Source of the DNA: a virus
IMG/VR virus record: IMGVR_UViG_3300018416_004042
Coordinates: 1 to 21,873 of that record
Length of the DNA: 21,873 nt
Direction: 5' to 3' (one strand)
Below, in pieces: positions 6,687 through 13,240 of this stretch. Made by a program: the position numbers and the translations under genes. Numbering within the stretch: the first letter of the stretch is position 1; the number at the start of each line of letters is the position of its first letter. A model generated the notes under the pieces. That model saw only the letters and a list, made by a program, of their open reading frames with translations. It did not search any database and was not told the DNA's origin.

Positions 6687-6923
6687 ATGACAATACCTAT
6701 TGAAAGATATTATTCTATTGCAAACGCTCAAGACTTTATGCTAGATCTAATGGATCCGAAGAAAACTCCACGAATACCTAAAGCTATTCGCAATCGAGCT
6801 GCTTTTTGCCTACGGCATTACCCAAGTGATTATTATTTGTATGAAATGGCAAAACAATGCCCAGACCTAATTCAACATCCGGAGATTGAAAGTGCTGAAC
6901 GAACTGGAGAAAAACAATGCTGA
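6687..6923 (+). CDS. BPSL0761-like small protein
   Basis: A 78-residue protein with the pattern RNRAAFCLRHYPSDYYLYEMAKQ, which resembles the BPSL0761 family (short proteins with an R-x-x-A-x-x-LLRHYPS core found in bacteria and phages). It starts one base after the deaminase stop and overlaps the next gene by 7 bases. Function unknown; the family link is from memory. Confidence 0.65.
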   Translation: MTIPIERYYSIANAQDFMLDLMDPKKTPRIPKAIRNRAAFCLRHYPSDYYLYEMAKQCPDLIQHPEIESAERTGEKQC

Positions 6924-7123
6924 TTGAAGTAGCTAAAACTGATGGATATAAGCTTATTGCGTCTAAGAATAGAGTGACAAGTACGAATGATTTATTTCAA
7001 ATCGTTCTTACACAAGAACTTATTAATGAAGATTCATCTTCAGAAGTTGTTTCTAAACACCAATATTTTATGACAGAACAAGAATTGAAAAATTTTATTG
7101 ATGTGCTATGTACAAAGTGTTGA
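6917..7123 (+). CDS. Hypothetical small protein
   Basis: A 68-residue protein (MLIEVAKTDGYKLIASKN, ending FIDVLCTKC). It shares a 7-base overlap with the previous gene and has a GGAGAAA ribosome-binding region inside it. The last codons contain the -35 element of the next promoter (TGTACA at 7109-7114). No family recognised. Confidence 0.6.
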   Translation: MLIEVAKTDGYKLIASKNRVTSTNDLFQIVLTQELINEDSSSEVVSKHQYFMTEQELKNFIDVLCTKC

Positions 7124-7137
7124 TAATGGTGTATAAT
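7109..7137 (+). promoter_or_regulatory. Promoter for the MazG/primase unit
   Basis: TGTACA (7109-7114), 17-base spacer, TATAAT (7132-7137), 27 bases before the next start codon. The -35 lies inside the preceding coding sequence. Confidence 0.7.
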
Positions 7138-7163
7138 ATTAAACATATTGTAAAGGAAAAATT

Positions 7164-7592
7164 ATGAGTAAAGATTGGTCTAATGATATTGCAGAAATGC
7201 ATAAAAAATTTGGTGTACATGAATGGTTTGATTCAAACCATGTAAATAAAAAACTTATGGATAAGTACCTTCGTTTTCGTCTAGCAATGTGTAAAGAAGA
7301 ACTAGACGAAACTTTATTAGCTATTGAAAACAAAGATCCTGAAGAAGTTGTTGATGGTCTAATTGACCTCTGTGTCTTTGCTATTGGTACCCTTGATGTT
7401 TTTGGTGTTGATGCAAACGAAGCTTGGGATCGAGTTCATGATGCAAACATGGCAAAATCTCCAGGTGTTAAAGAAGGTCGTCCAAACCCATTTGGTCTAC
7501 CAGACTTAATCAAACCAGAAGGTTGGTCAGCGCCGAATCATAGCGGCAATCATGGACAATTATCAGATGCATTATTCACTGACTCTATTTAA
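7164..7592 (+). CDS. MazG-like all-alpha NTP pyrophosphohydrolase
   Basis: A 142-residue enzyme of the all-alpha NTP-PPase superfamily, which hydrolyses (d)NTPs to the monophosphate and pyrophosphate. The metal-binding motif is visible as EELDE at residues 45-49 followed by EEVVDGLIDL with E61, D64 and D68. The C-terminal GLPDLIKPEGWSAPN pattern is typical of phage members. AAAGGA about 8 bases upstream sets the start. In a phage that makes hydroxymethyl-dCMP, this enzyme is a candidate for removing dCTP or dUTP (the job of gp56 in T4), but specificity cannot be read from sequence. It overlaps the next gene by 41 bases. Confidence 0.85.
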   Translation: MSKDWSNDIAEMHKKFGVHEWFDSNHVNKKLMDKYLRFRLAMCKEELDETLLAIENKDPEEVVDGLIDLCVFAIGTLDVFGVDANEAWDRVHDANMAKSPGVKEGRPNPFGLPDLIKPEGWSAPNHSGNHGQLSDALFTDSI

Positions 7593-8496
7593 TAATATAT
7601 TTGATAATAAGACACACAAACGTCAAGATTTTTCGGATTGGGAACACTTTGAAAATCTTCTTTATGATCTCTCATTAGTTCCTAAGAAAGATAAAAAGTC
7701 AGCTAGTCTTATTTCGCCAGCAACGTATATGCCTGATACTACACGTGCAAATGATAATGTAGTGAATTGGGCAGGTTGGGCTGCGATTGATGTTGACAAC
7801 CATCAGTTTCATGGTAATTTGGAAAAAGAATTATATGATAGATACGGTAACTATTATTATGTTTGTTACTCTACTGCTAGCAGCACACTTGAGTATCCAA
7901 AGTTTCGGCTTGTCTTCCCGCTTAAAACAGAGGTTAGATCGAACGAAATTCGAAAATTCTGGTATTCTCTTAACGAAGAACTTGGATGCATCGGAGACAA
8001 GCAAACTAAAGACTTATCTAGAATGTATTATATTCCAGCAACGTATACTGGTGCTAATAACTTTATTTTTACTAATAGCATTGGTTCTTTTATTGATCCC
8101 TATGCTTTAATTGATAAGCATCCATTGCCTGAAAAGAAGGGTAGTACTTTTTTTGATCGACTACCTGACACAATGCAAAAGATGATTATTCAACACCGCA
8201 AAGATCAGATGCAAAATCGATCTATTACTTGGACATCATATCGTGATTGTCCGTTCGTCAACAAAAAACTTATTTCAGAATATAAGTTAATTAGTGATAC
8301 TGGTTGGTATCATAAAATGTATCAAATTATGGTTTCAATTGCAGGTAACGCAGTAAAACGTGAGTATCCTATCACAGTAGATGAAATTACTCAACTGTGT
8401 AAAGAACTAGATCTTGAAACTGGTAATTGGTATAAAAATCGTCCATTAAATAAAGAGGCTGAACGAGCTATTGAGTTCGTATATTCGAATTTATGA
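7552..8496 (+). CDS. Putative archaeo-eukaryotic-type primase (PrimPol-like) protein
   Basis: A 314-residue protein. WAAIDVDNH (D80, D82) resembles the DxD motif of archaeo-eukaryotic primases. STASSTLEYPKFRLVFPL (107-124) matches the second conserved block, in which related Rep/primase proteins have S-x-x-S-x-x-x-x-P-x-x-R-x-x-x-P. DLSRMYYIPATY (154-165) matches the third (D-x-S-R-x-x-x-x-P). The C-terminal half (about 235-314) is helical. This could be the phage primase, since no DnaG-type gp61 gene adjoins gp41 here. It lacks an adjoining helicase domain. The start overlaps the MazG-like gene by 41 bases without a clear Shine-Dalgarno; ATG 7567 is an alternative. Family call by motif only. 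Confidence 0.55.
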   Translation: MDNYQMHYSLTLFNNIFDNKTHKRQDFSDWEHFENLLYDLSLVPKKDKKSASLISPATYMPDTTRANDNVVNWAGWAAIDVDNHQFHGNLEKELYDRYGNYYYVCYSTASSTLEYPKFRLVFPLKTEVRSNEIRKFWYSLNEELGCIGDKQTKDLSRMYYIPATYTGANNFIFTNSIGSFIDPYALIDKHPLPEKKGSTFFDRLPDTMQKMIIQHRKDQMQNRSITWTSYRDCPFVNKKLISEYKLISDTGWYHKMYQIMVSIAGNAVKREYPITVDEITQLCKELDLETGNWYKNRPLNKEAERAIEFVYSNL

Positions 8497-8927
8497 AATT
8501 TAATGCTATTATAGATATTGATCGTGAAAAATTAAAATTACGAGCCCTAGATGAAGCGAGGTTAATTTATGCAAAAGATTCAACACGTAAAAATCGGTCG
8601 TTGGAAGAAATTTTACAGACGTGTATGTATGGACATGCAGCTGAAATATATCTTATGGAGTGCGGATTTACTGATGATCCGCGCCCATATAAAGATCTTT
8701 TGGAGAAAGACGGTACGCCGATTGAAGTCAAAGTTACCGAAGGTAAATATTATGTCCCGTTTGTATTAGCCCGAGCTGAGCGTGCTGCTAGAGAGGAGTG
8801 GCGAGATTATCCAAATAAGCTTTATGTCTTTATTGCAGATCGCAATACATTAGACTATGAGTTATATGGAATCTATACTTGGAACGGTGAAAATTTTTGT
8901 TTACATTCTAAAAGTTATGGTGTATAA
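8493..8927 (+). CDS. Putative PD-(D/E)XK nuclease-fold protein
   Basis: A 144-residue protein whose conserved residues fit the PD-(D/E)XK layout: a helix with E51 (YGHAAEIYLMECGF), D68 in RPYKDLLEKDG, and the E-x-K element at IEVKV (E78, K80), followed by a helix (LARAERAAREEW) and a strand (KLYVFIADR). Such proteins cut or repair DNA. The gene overlaps the primase-like gene by 4 bases (ATGA), so the two are probably co-translated. No specific family recognised; structural prediction would settle it. Confidence 0.6.
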   Translation: MKFNAIIDIDREKLKLRALDEARLIYAKDSTRKNRSLEEILQTCMYGHAAEIYLMECGFTDDPRPYKDLLEKDGTPIEVKVTEGKYYVPFVLARAERAAREEWRDYPNKLYVFIADRNTLDYELYGIYTWNGENFCLHSKSYGV

Positions 8928-8928
8928 T
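8900..8928 (+). promoter_or_regulatory. Promoter for the dATP/dGTPase-like unit
   Basis: TTTACA (8900-8905), 17-base spacer, TATAAT (8923-8928). The -10 overlaps the stop codon of the nuclease-like gene; the next start is 27 bases downstream. Confidence 0.65.
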
Positions 8929-8954
8929 ATACATATTAATTACGGAACTATATT

Positions 8955-9272
8955 ATGAAATACGATCAAAACAAACCACCACTCGGACTAATTCCACCTG
9001 AAGCACTTTTTGAAGTTGCAAAGGTATTTTCTTTTGGTGCTGAAAAATACGGTGAAAATAATTGGCGTGCAGATGGTGCATCTACATCATGGACTCGAAC
9101 TTACTCTTCTATTCAACGACACCTCAATGCTTGGATGATGGGTGAAGATAAAGATCCAGAATCTGGTGAAAACCATCTTGCTCATGCAACAACTCAACTC
9201 ATTATTCTAATGGTACACCAAATGGATCATCCAAATAATGATGACAGATGGAATACAGGTAAGAAAAAATGA
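8955..9272 (+). CDS. dATP/dGTP diphosphohydrolase-like protein (MazG-like N-terminal family)
   Basis: A 105-residue protein with the highly characteristic opening KYDQNKPPLGLIPPEAL, then FSFGAEKYGENNWR, SSIQRHLNAWMMGEDKDPES and GENHLAHATTQLIIL. This is the family formerly annotated as DUF5664, now linked to dATP/dGTP diphosphohydrolases related to MazZ. The expected activity is (d)NTP to dNMP plus pyrophosphate, with the acidic residues of the GEDKDPESGENHLAH block binding metal. It would tune the dNTP pool during infection. It overlaps the next micro-ORF by 4 bases. Confidence 0.85.
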   Translation: MKYDQNKPPLGLIPPEALFEVAKVFSFGAEKYGENNWRADGASTSWTRTYSSIQRHLNAWMMGEDKDPESGENHLAHATTQLIILMVHQMDHPNNDDRWNTGKKK

Positions 9273-9367
9273 ATGAAGAAGATCACGACGAAGCAAAAGC
9301 AATTATGGGAATTGTTTTTCTCTTAGGTGTTATTGCTTGGCTGGGATTAACACTAATTTTATCATGA
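9269..9367 (+). CDS. Membrane micro-ORF, 32 residues
   Basis: MNEEDHDEAKAIMGIVF then a hydrophobic stretch (LLGVIAWLGLTLILS): an acidic N-terminus and one membrane helix. It starts in ATGA overlap with the preceding gene and overlaps the next micro-ORF by 4 bases. Too short for family assignment; compact packing favours it being real. Confidence 0.5.
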   Translation: MNEEDHDEAKAIMGIVFLLGVIAWLGLTLILS

Positions 9368-9483
9368 AAATAAAAATTGAAATATCAATTGATACACTGT
9401 TAGAAGAAGATAAAGAAGAGTTAAAAGACTTAATAGAACTTCTTCAAATTCTCAAACAAGAATCGGAGGATCTAGATGATTGA
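9364..9483 (+). CDS. Acidic helical micro-ORF, 39 residues
   Basis: MKIKIEISIDTLLEEDKEEL followed by a leucine-rich acidic helix (IELLQILKQESEDLDD). ATGA overlap with the previous micro-ORF; its 3' end carries the ribosome-binding site CGGAGGA (9464-9470) of the next one. Function unknown. Confidence 0.5.
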   Translation: MKIKIEISIDTLLEEDKEELKDLIELLQILKQESEDLDD

Positions 9484-9538
9484 AATAATTATTCTCATGT
9501 GGGCTGTTAGTCTTGCGCTAGCTGTTACCACTGAGTAA
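9476..9538 (+). CDS. Hydrophobic micro-ORF, 20 residues
   Basis: A 20-residue peptide, MIEIIILMWAVSLALAVTTE, essentially a single membrane helix. It has a strong Shine-Dalgarno CGGAGGA ending 5 bases before the ATG, the main reason to accept it. It is the last coding element before the inverted repeat and promoter at 9544-9597. Confidence 0.4.
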   Translation: MIEIIILMWAVSLALAVTTE

Positions 9539-9543
9539 AAAGA

Positions 9544-9567
9544 ATTTTTGTCAATGTCGACAAAAAT
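9544..9567 (+). promoter_or_regulatory. Inverted repeat directly upstream of the winged-helix gene promoter
   Basis: ATTTTTGTC (9544-9552) pairs with GACAAAAAT (9559-9567) around a 6-base centre. No T-tract follows, so a terminator is unlikely. It abuts the -35 box at 9569, a position suited to an activator or operator site. Confidence 0.5.
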
Positions 9568-9568
9568 G

Positions 9569-9597
9569 TGTACATACCACTAAAACTGTGGTATAAT
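9569..9597 (+). promoter_or_regulatory. Promoter of the winged-helix protein gene
   Basis: TGTACA (9569-9574), 17-base spacer, extended -10 TGGTATAAT with TATAAT at 9592-9597. One of the best matches to the promoter type seen across the window. The leader to the start codon is about 45 bases. Confidence 0.8.
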
Positions 9598-9650
9598 ATA
9601 ACTATCTTATGAAATATAAGATGTAATTTGTAAACTTAACTTAAGGTGAA

Positions 9651-9932
9651 ATGAAAATGACTGTAACTACTAAAACTGTAACTAAAGAAGCTCGTGTAAT
9701 TGCTGCTCTTCAGACTGATTCAAAAGGTTTGACTGCTGCTCAGATGAAATCTCGTTTTGGTGTAGCAAATCCTACTGCTACAGTAACAACACTTCGTCAG
9801 AAAGGCTATGCAATCTACGCAAACCGTCGCACTAACAAAGGTGGTGAAACTCGTACCTTTTATCGTCTAGGTACTCCTTCTCAGGCGATTGTTGCTGCTG
9901 GTTACAAAGCCCGTGCAATGGGTCTTGTATAA
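9651..9932 (+). CDS. Winged helix-turn-helix DNA-binding protein
   Basis: A 93-residue basic protein. KEARVIAALQTDSKGLTAAQMKSRFGV fits the first helices of a winged HTH; NPTATVTTLRQKGYAIYANR supplies the recognition helix and wing, and ETRTFYRLG the last strand. Similar small HTH proteins occur in cyanophages and pelagiphages. It is a single-gene unit between a strong promoter and a strong GC-rich terminator, suggesting high, independent expression. It is a candidate regulator of the TGTACA promoters or a nucleoid-type protein, but this is inference. AAGGTG lies upstream of the start; ATG 9657 is an alternative. Confidence 0.75.
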   Translation: MKMTVTTKTVTKEARVIAALQTDSKGLTAAQMKSRFGVANPTATVTTLRQKGYAIYANRRTNKGGETRTFYRLGTPSQAIVAAGYKARAMGLV

Positions 9933-9940
9933 GTAGATGT

Positions 9941-9970
9941 GGTGCCGGCGCAATGCCGGCACCTTTTTTT
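9941..9970 (+). terminator. GC-rich terminator after the winged-helix gene
   Basis: A perfect 9-bp stem GGTGCCGGC / GCCGGCACC with loop GCAAT followed by seven T. It is strikingly GC-rich for this genome and should be very efficient. Confidence 0.95.
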
Positions 9971-9979
9971 ATTATATAG

Positions 9980-9985
9980 TATAAT
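9980..9985 (+). promoter_or_regulatory. Possible -10 box for the modification gene block
   Basis: TATAAT follows the terminator and precedes the hydroxymethylase start by 12 bases. No matching -35 is seen. If used, the transcript would have only a few leader bases. Confidence 0.3.
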
Positions 9986-9997
9986 GATTATAGGTTA

Positions 9998-10681
9998 ATG
10001 CAAACATATAAAGTACAAGATATTCGAGATCATTTTATCAATGAATTAAAAGCTGAACGCTTTACTGTAGATAAAACTGGTCAAAAGACTATTGAAATTC
10101 TTGGTGCATCATTTATTGCTGATGAATCGGCAATCTTTGGTACTCCAGTTGATGAGTATATTGAAAAAGAATTTGCGTGGTATCGATCAATGTCTACAAA
10201 TATTAAAGACATTTATGGACCTGATCGTAATCCACCACTGGCTTGGCGGTATGCAGCAAATATGCATGGTGAAATTAATTCAAACTATGGACTACTCATT
10301 TGGTCAGAAAAGTATTTCAATCAATTTGATCGTGTTGTACAAGAATTAGATAAAAATCCCGATGGCCGTAGAGCTACCATGATTTATAATCGTCCTTCTA
10401 TTTGGGCTGAATATAATGAAAATGGTAAGTCTGATTTTATTTGTACAAATGCTGTAAGTTATTATATTCGTGATAAGAAACTACATGCAGTAGTTCAAAT
10501 GCGATCTAATGATGTTGTCTTTGGTTATAAGAATGATTATGCATGGCAACATGAAGTTATGATTCTACTAATTGATCGTTATCTTGATCTAAATATTTTT
10601 TCTGATCTTGAAATAGGTGATATTTATTGGCAAGTTCAAAATCTCCATGTATATGAACGACACTTTGATTTAGTAAAATAA
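9998..10681 (+). CDS. 42: Deoxycytidylate (dCMP) hydroxymethylase, gp42-like
   Basis: Converts dCMP plus methylenetetrahydrofolate to 5-hydroxymethyl-dCMP; the 227-residue product aligns along its length with T4 gp42 (246). Shared blocks include DKTGQKTIEILGASFIADE, GEINSNYGLLIWSE, NPDGRRATMIYNRPS and QMRSNDVVFGYKNDYAWQ. The catalytic Cys is C149 in FICTNAV. D180 in YKND stands where thymidylate synthases have the dUMP-selecting Asn, the switch that gives dCMP specificity in gp42 (T4 C148 and D179). This is the strongest sign that the phage replaces cytosine with 5-hydroxymethylcytosine. The start gives MQTYKVQDIRDHF, aligning with the T4 N-terminal region. It follows a terminator and leads the modification genes. 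Confidence 0.95.
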   Translation: MQTYKVQDIRDHFINELKAERFTVDKTGQKTIEILGASFIADESAIFGTPVDEYIEKEFAWYRSMSTNIKDIYGPDRNPPLAWRYAANMHGEINSNYGLLIWSEKYFNQFDRVVQELDKNPDGRRATMIYNRPSIWAEYNENGKSDFICTNAVSYYIRDKKLHAVVQMRSNDVVFGYKNDYAWQHEVMILLIDRYLDLNIFSDLEIGDIYWQVQNLHVYERHFDLVK

Positions 10682-10682
10682 T

Positions 10683-11438
10683 ATGAAAGTCTATATTGGT
10701 CCTTATAAAAATTGGTTTGGTCCTTATCAACTAGCTGAAAAGTTGATGTTCTGGATACCAAAGGAAAAAGATGAGTATGGTTTTGAGCAGCCTGCTGATT
10801 GTGTACACCACTTTGGCGAGTGGCTTGCTCACGGTAGTATAGAGCCTGAACCAGAAGTAGGTGACATTCAAAAATGGGGAGATCGTCCACACACTTGGTT
10901 GTATAAGTTTCTAAGTTGGATTGACAGCAAGAAGAAGCAAAAGATTGAAATACATATTGATCGCTGGGACACTTGGAGTATGGATAATACCCTTGCTCTT
11001 ATTGTTCTTCCTATGCTCAAGCAGTTACGCGATAGTAAACATGGGTATTCTTATGTTGATATTGAAGATGTACCTGAAAATCTAAGACTTATTGATCACC
11101 TACTTGACAACGATGATGAATATGGTTCACAACTTAGTTTGTTTAATAACAAAGTTTGTAATCCAGAAGATATTTCAATTGGTGAAGATCAATGGAACTG
11201 GGTACTTAACGAAATGATTTTTGCGTTTGAATGCAAAGTTAATGATGAATGGGAAGATCAGTTTGAGTCTGGTGAATGGGATATGGCTTGGAAGAAACTG
11301 GAAGGTGGAGTTAGTCAACTCATAGAAGGACCTAATCATACCAAAGTGTATGACTGGGAAGCACGTAAAGCATATGAAGCAAGAATTCAAAATGGTTTTA
11401 GACTCTTTGGAAAGTACTATCAAAATCTTTGGGATTAA
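10683..11438 (+). CDS. Conserved phage protein of unknown function
   Basis: A 251-residue acidic, Trp-rich soluble protein. The opening MKVYIGPYKNWFGPYQLAE, the block IHIDRWDTWSMDNTLALIVL, the motif YVDIEDVPENLR and the WNWVLNEMIFAFE block recur in many environmental tailed phages (recollection). It starts two bases after the hydroxymethylase stop and is followed closely by dCMP deaminase, so by position it belongs with nucleotide or DNA-modification functions. No catalytic motif is recognised. Confidence 0.85.
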   Translation: MKVYIGPYKNWFGPYQLAEKLMFWIPKEKDEYGFEQPADCVHHFGEWLAHGSIEPEPEVGDIQKWGDRPHTWLYKFLSWIDSKKKQKIEIHIDRWDTWSMDNTLALIVLPMLKQLRDSKHGYSYVDIEDVPENLRLIDHLLDNDDEYGSQLSLFNNKVCNPEDISIGEDQWNWVLNEMIFAFECKVNDEWEDQFESGEWDMAWKKLEGGVSQLIEGPNHTKVYDWEARKAYEARIQNGFRLFGKYYQNLWD

Positions 11439-11441
11439 TAT

Positions 11442-11876
11442 ATGACATGGGATGAAAGATATCTAGATTTAGCTGAAAATGTTTCATCGTGGTCAAAAGA
11501 CCCATCTCGTAAAATTGGTGCTGTTGCTGTTGGTAACAAAGGACAAATATTATCTCAAGGCTACAATGGGTTTCCACGTGGCATTAGTGATAATGTAGAA
11601 CGATATAACGATAAAGAAACTAAGTATCGATATGTTGTTCACGCAGAAATGAATGTCATATATAATGCTACATACAATGGAATATCTCTTGATGGTGCTA
11701 CATTATATGTTACTGGTTTACCTGTTTGTTCTGAATGCGCAAAAGGTATTATTCAAACCGGTGTGAAACGAGTAGTAATGCGTGCAACTGATGTTCCAGA
11801 AAAATGGTTTATTTCATTTGCAACTACTGCTAAAATGTTTAATGAAGCAAATATTGAATGGGAATTATTAGAATGA
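11442..11876 (+). CDS. cd: dCMP deaminase
   Basis: A 144-residue zinc enzyme converting dCMP to dUMP, the precursor for ThyX. Motifs: DPSRKIGAVAV near the N-terminus, the HAE zinc/proton-shuttle motif at H67-E69 (VVHAEMNVIYNA), and the cysteine pair C96/C99 in PVCSECAKGI. It is shorter than T4 Cd (193 residues), closer to typical bacterial and marine phage forms. It draws on the same dCMP pool as the hydroxymethylase two genes upstream, so the pair partitions dCMP between dTMP and hydroxymethyl-dCMP. Its stop overlaps the next start (ATGA). Confidence 0.93.
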   Translation: MTWDERYLDLAENVSSWSKDPSRKIGAVAVGNKGQILSQGYNGFPRGISDNVERYNDKETKYRYVVHAEMNVIYNATYNGISLDGATLYVTGLPVCSECAKGIIQTGVKRVVMRATDVPEKWFISFATTAKMFNEANIEWELLE

Positions 11877-13240
11877 AAATTGCTTTTGTGTTTGGTAAAG
11901 GCCTAGATGGCTGTGGAGTAGAAAAGGTTGGATATGAATGGCAACGCTACGATCCACAAAACATTCACGTGTACTCATTGGCTGAAAGGTCTTTTGTGCG
12001 ATCTGGCGGTCATATTAAAAACTCTATTTCCTTTAAGCCAAATGAAATTCCTACAATCGCTAAAAAGCTAAATGATGAATATGACATTGTGGTACTCAAT
12101 TCATATCCATCTCCCATGCACGCGCGCGAGTCAGTAGTTTCTTTTTACAAAGACCTAGTACTTAAGCTTGAGAAGCCAATTGTCGTGTCAATGATGCATG
12201 AAATCAAGCGAGCAAACTTTGACCGTATTCCAATGCACTTAGCGATTGCTAATGCGTCAGACTTCGTGTTCAACTTTTCTACAAAGACAGATTATTCCGT
12301 TGATGTATCAAAAGTTCTTACGAATAAAAAGATCGGTGAACGCATCGCACGCATGAAGCTACCTTTCACTGTATCTGACTACGATAAATATGTGATTCCA
12401 TTCGAGCAAAAAGATAAGCGCATCATTTATACTGGTCGATGGACTACAATGAAAGATCCAGCACGTTTGATTGACCTGTATCCATTGCGTCAAGATTTGA
12501 ACATGGCCATTCATGGAATTGAGCGTTCAATTGGTGCTAAATTCGATATCATTGATAGATCAAATTACAAAGCTAAGTTTGAAAAGTACGATGACAGTAG
12601 TTCAATCATTCAATCCTTTGGCCCTTATGAATACCAAGATGGAATGAAGCTATTAAGCTCGGCGATGTTTGGTTATTCTGGTTTCCGTCTACCAAGAGAA
12701 CCACACAACTATGGTGATCGCTTTGAATACACACAAATGGAAATGATGGCCGTTGGATCTGTAGCTATGTTTGATAAACACTATGGCGAAAATAACATCG
12801 ATGACAATGGAAAGCGGTTCATTGATAATCCACAAATTGCGGTATGGTCAGATCGTGAAGACCTACAAGATACTATGGACCAATTATTAAATATCGCAAC
12901 TAATAAGGTTCTTTATGAACAATATGTTGAAGCAAGTAGAGCCTTCGTTAGTCAAGAAACTGATGCGTCAATCGTTATTCCAAAAATGTTAGAGCACATC
13001 ACTAAGTTTGGTAAGCAAACTGATAAGTGGACACATAACCAATTGCTTGAAAAGTGTTATGGCCAAGATATTTCTCAAGAGTTCGAAGCTATGATGAACG
13101 AATACACGCCTGCTCTTGGTTGTAAAGAAGTAGAAGAAAAATCATTATCTTATTTTGTAAATAAAAAACGAATAGTTATGAAGAGCTTAAAAGCAAAGGC
13201 TAAAGCTACTTCAACTGGATCCTTGGAGGAATTCTTTTGA
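11873..13240 (+). CDS. DNA alpha-glycosyltransferase, T4 AGT-like (acts on 5-hydroxymethylcytosine DNA)
   Basis: A 455-residue GT-B-type glycosyltransferase. The N-terminus MKIAFVFGKGLDGCGVEK aligns with T4 alpha-glucosyltransferase MRICIFMARGLEGCGVTK. Other matching blocks are IVVLNSYPSP (T4 ILIINSVPAT), GRWTTMKDP (T4 GRTTTWKG), and FEYTQMEMMAVGSVAMFDK (T4 LEYTHLELGACGTIPVFWK). T4 AGT moves glucose from UDP-glucose to hydroxymethylcytosine in DNA; the donor here may differ. ATG 11873 is chosen over 11858 because it gives the ATGA overlap and the T4-like N-terminus. The protein is about 55 residues longer than T4 AGT, mainly a C-terminal extension ending GSLEEFF, which resembles the polymerase's clamp-binding tail. 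GGAGG near its end serves the next gene. Confidence 0.88.
   Translation: MKIAFVFGKGLDGCGVEKVGYEWQRYDPQNIHVYSLAERSFVRSGGHIKNSISFKPNEIPTIAKKLNDEYDIVVLNSYPSPMHARESVVSFYKDLVLKLEKPIVVSMMHEIKRANFDRIPMHLAIANASDFVFNFSTKTDYSVDVSKVLTNKKIGERIARMKLPFTVSDYDKYVIPFEQKDKRIIYTGRWTTMKDPARLIDLYPLRQDLNMAIHGIERSIGAKFDIIDRSNYKAKFEKYDDSSSIIQSFGPYEYQDGMKLLSSAMFGYSGFRLPREPHNYGDRFEYTQMEMMAVGSVAMFDKHYGENNIDDNGKRFIDNPQIAVWSDREDLQDTMDQLLNIATNKVLYEQYVEASRAFVSQETDASIVIPKMLEHITKFGKQTDKWTHNQLLEKCYGQDISQEFEAMMNEYTPALGCKEVEEKSLSYFVNKKRIVMKSLKAKAKATSTGSLEEFF

Noticed and set aside
9544-9567. Inverted repeat as a terminator for the micro-ORF operon
   Set aside because: The stem is AT-rich and has no T-tract after it; it abuts a promoter and is better described as a regulatory repeat.
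11858-11872. Upstream ATG for the glycosyltransferase
   Set aside because: Would add five residues absent from T4 AGT and lengthen the overlap; the ATGA start at 11873 fits both the operon pattern and the alignment.
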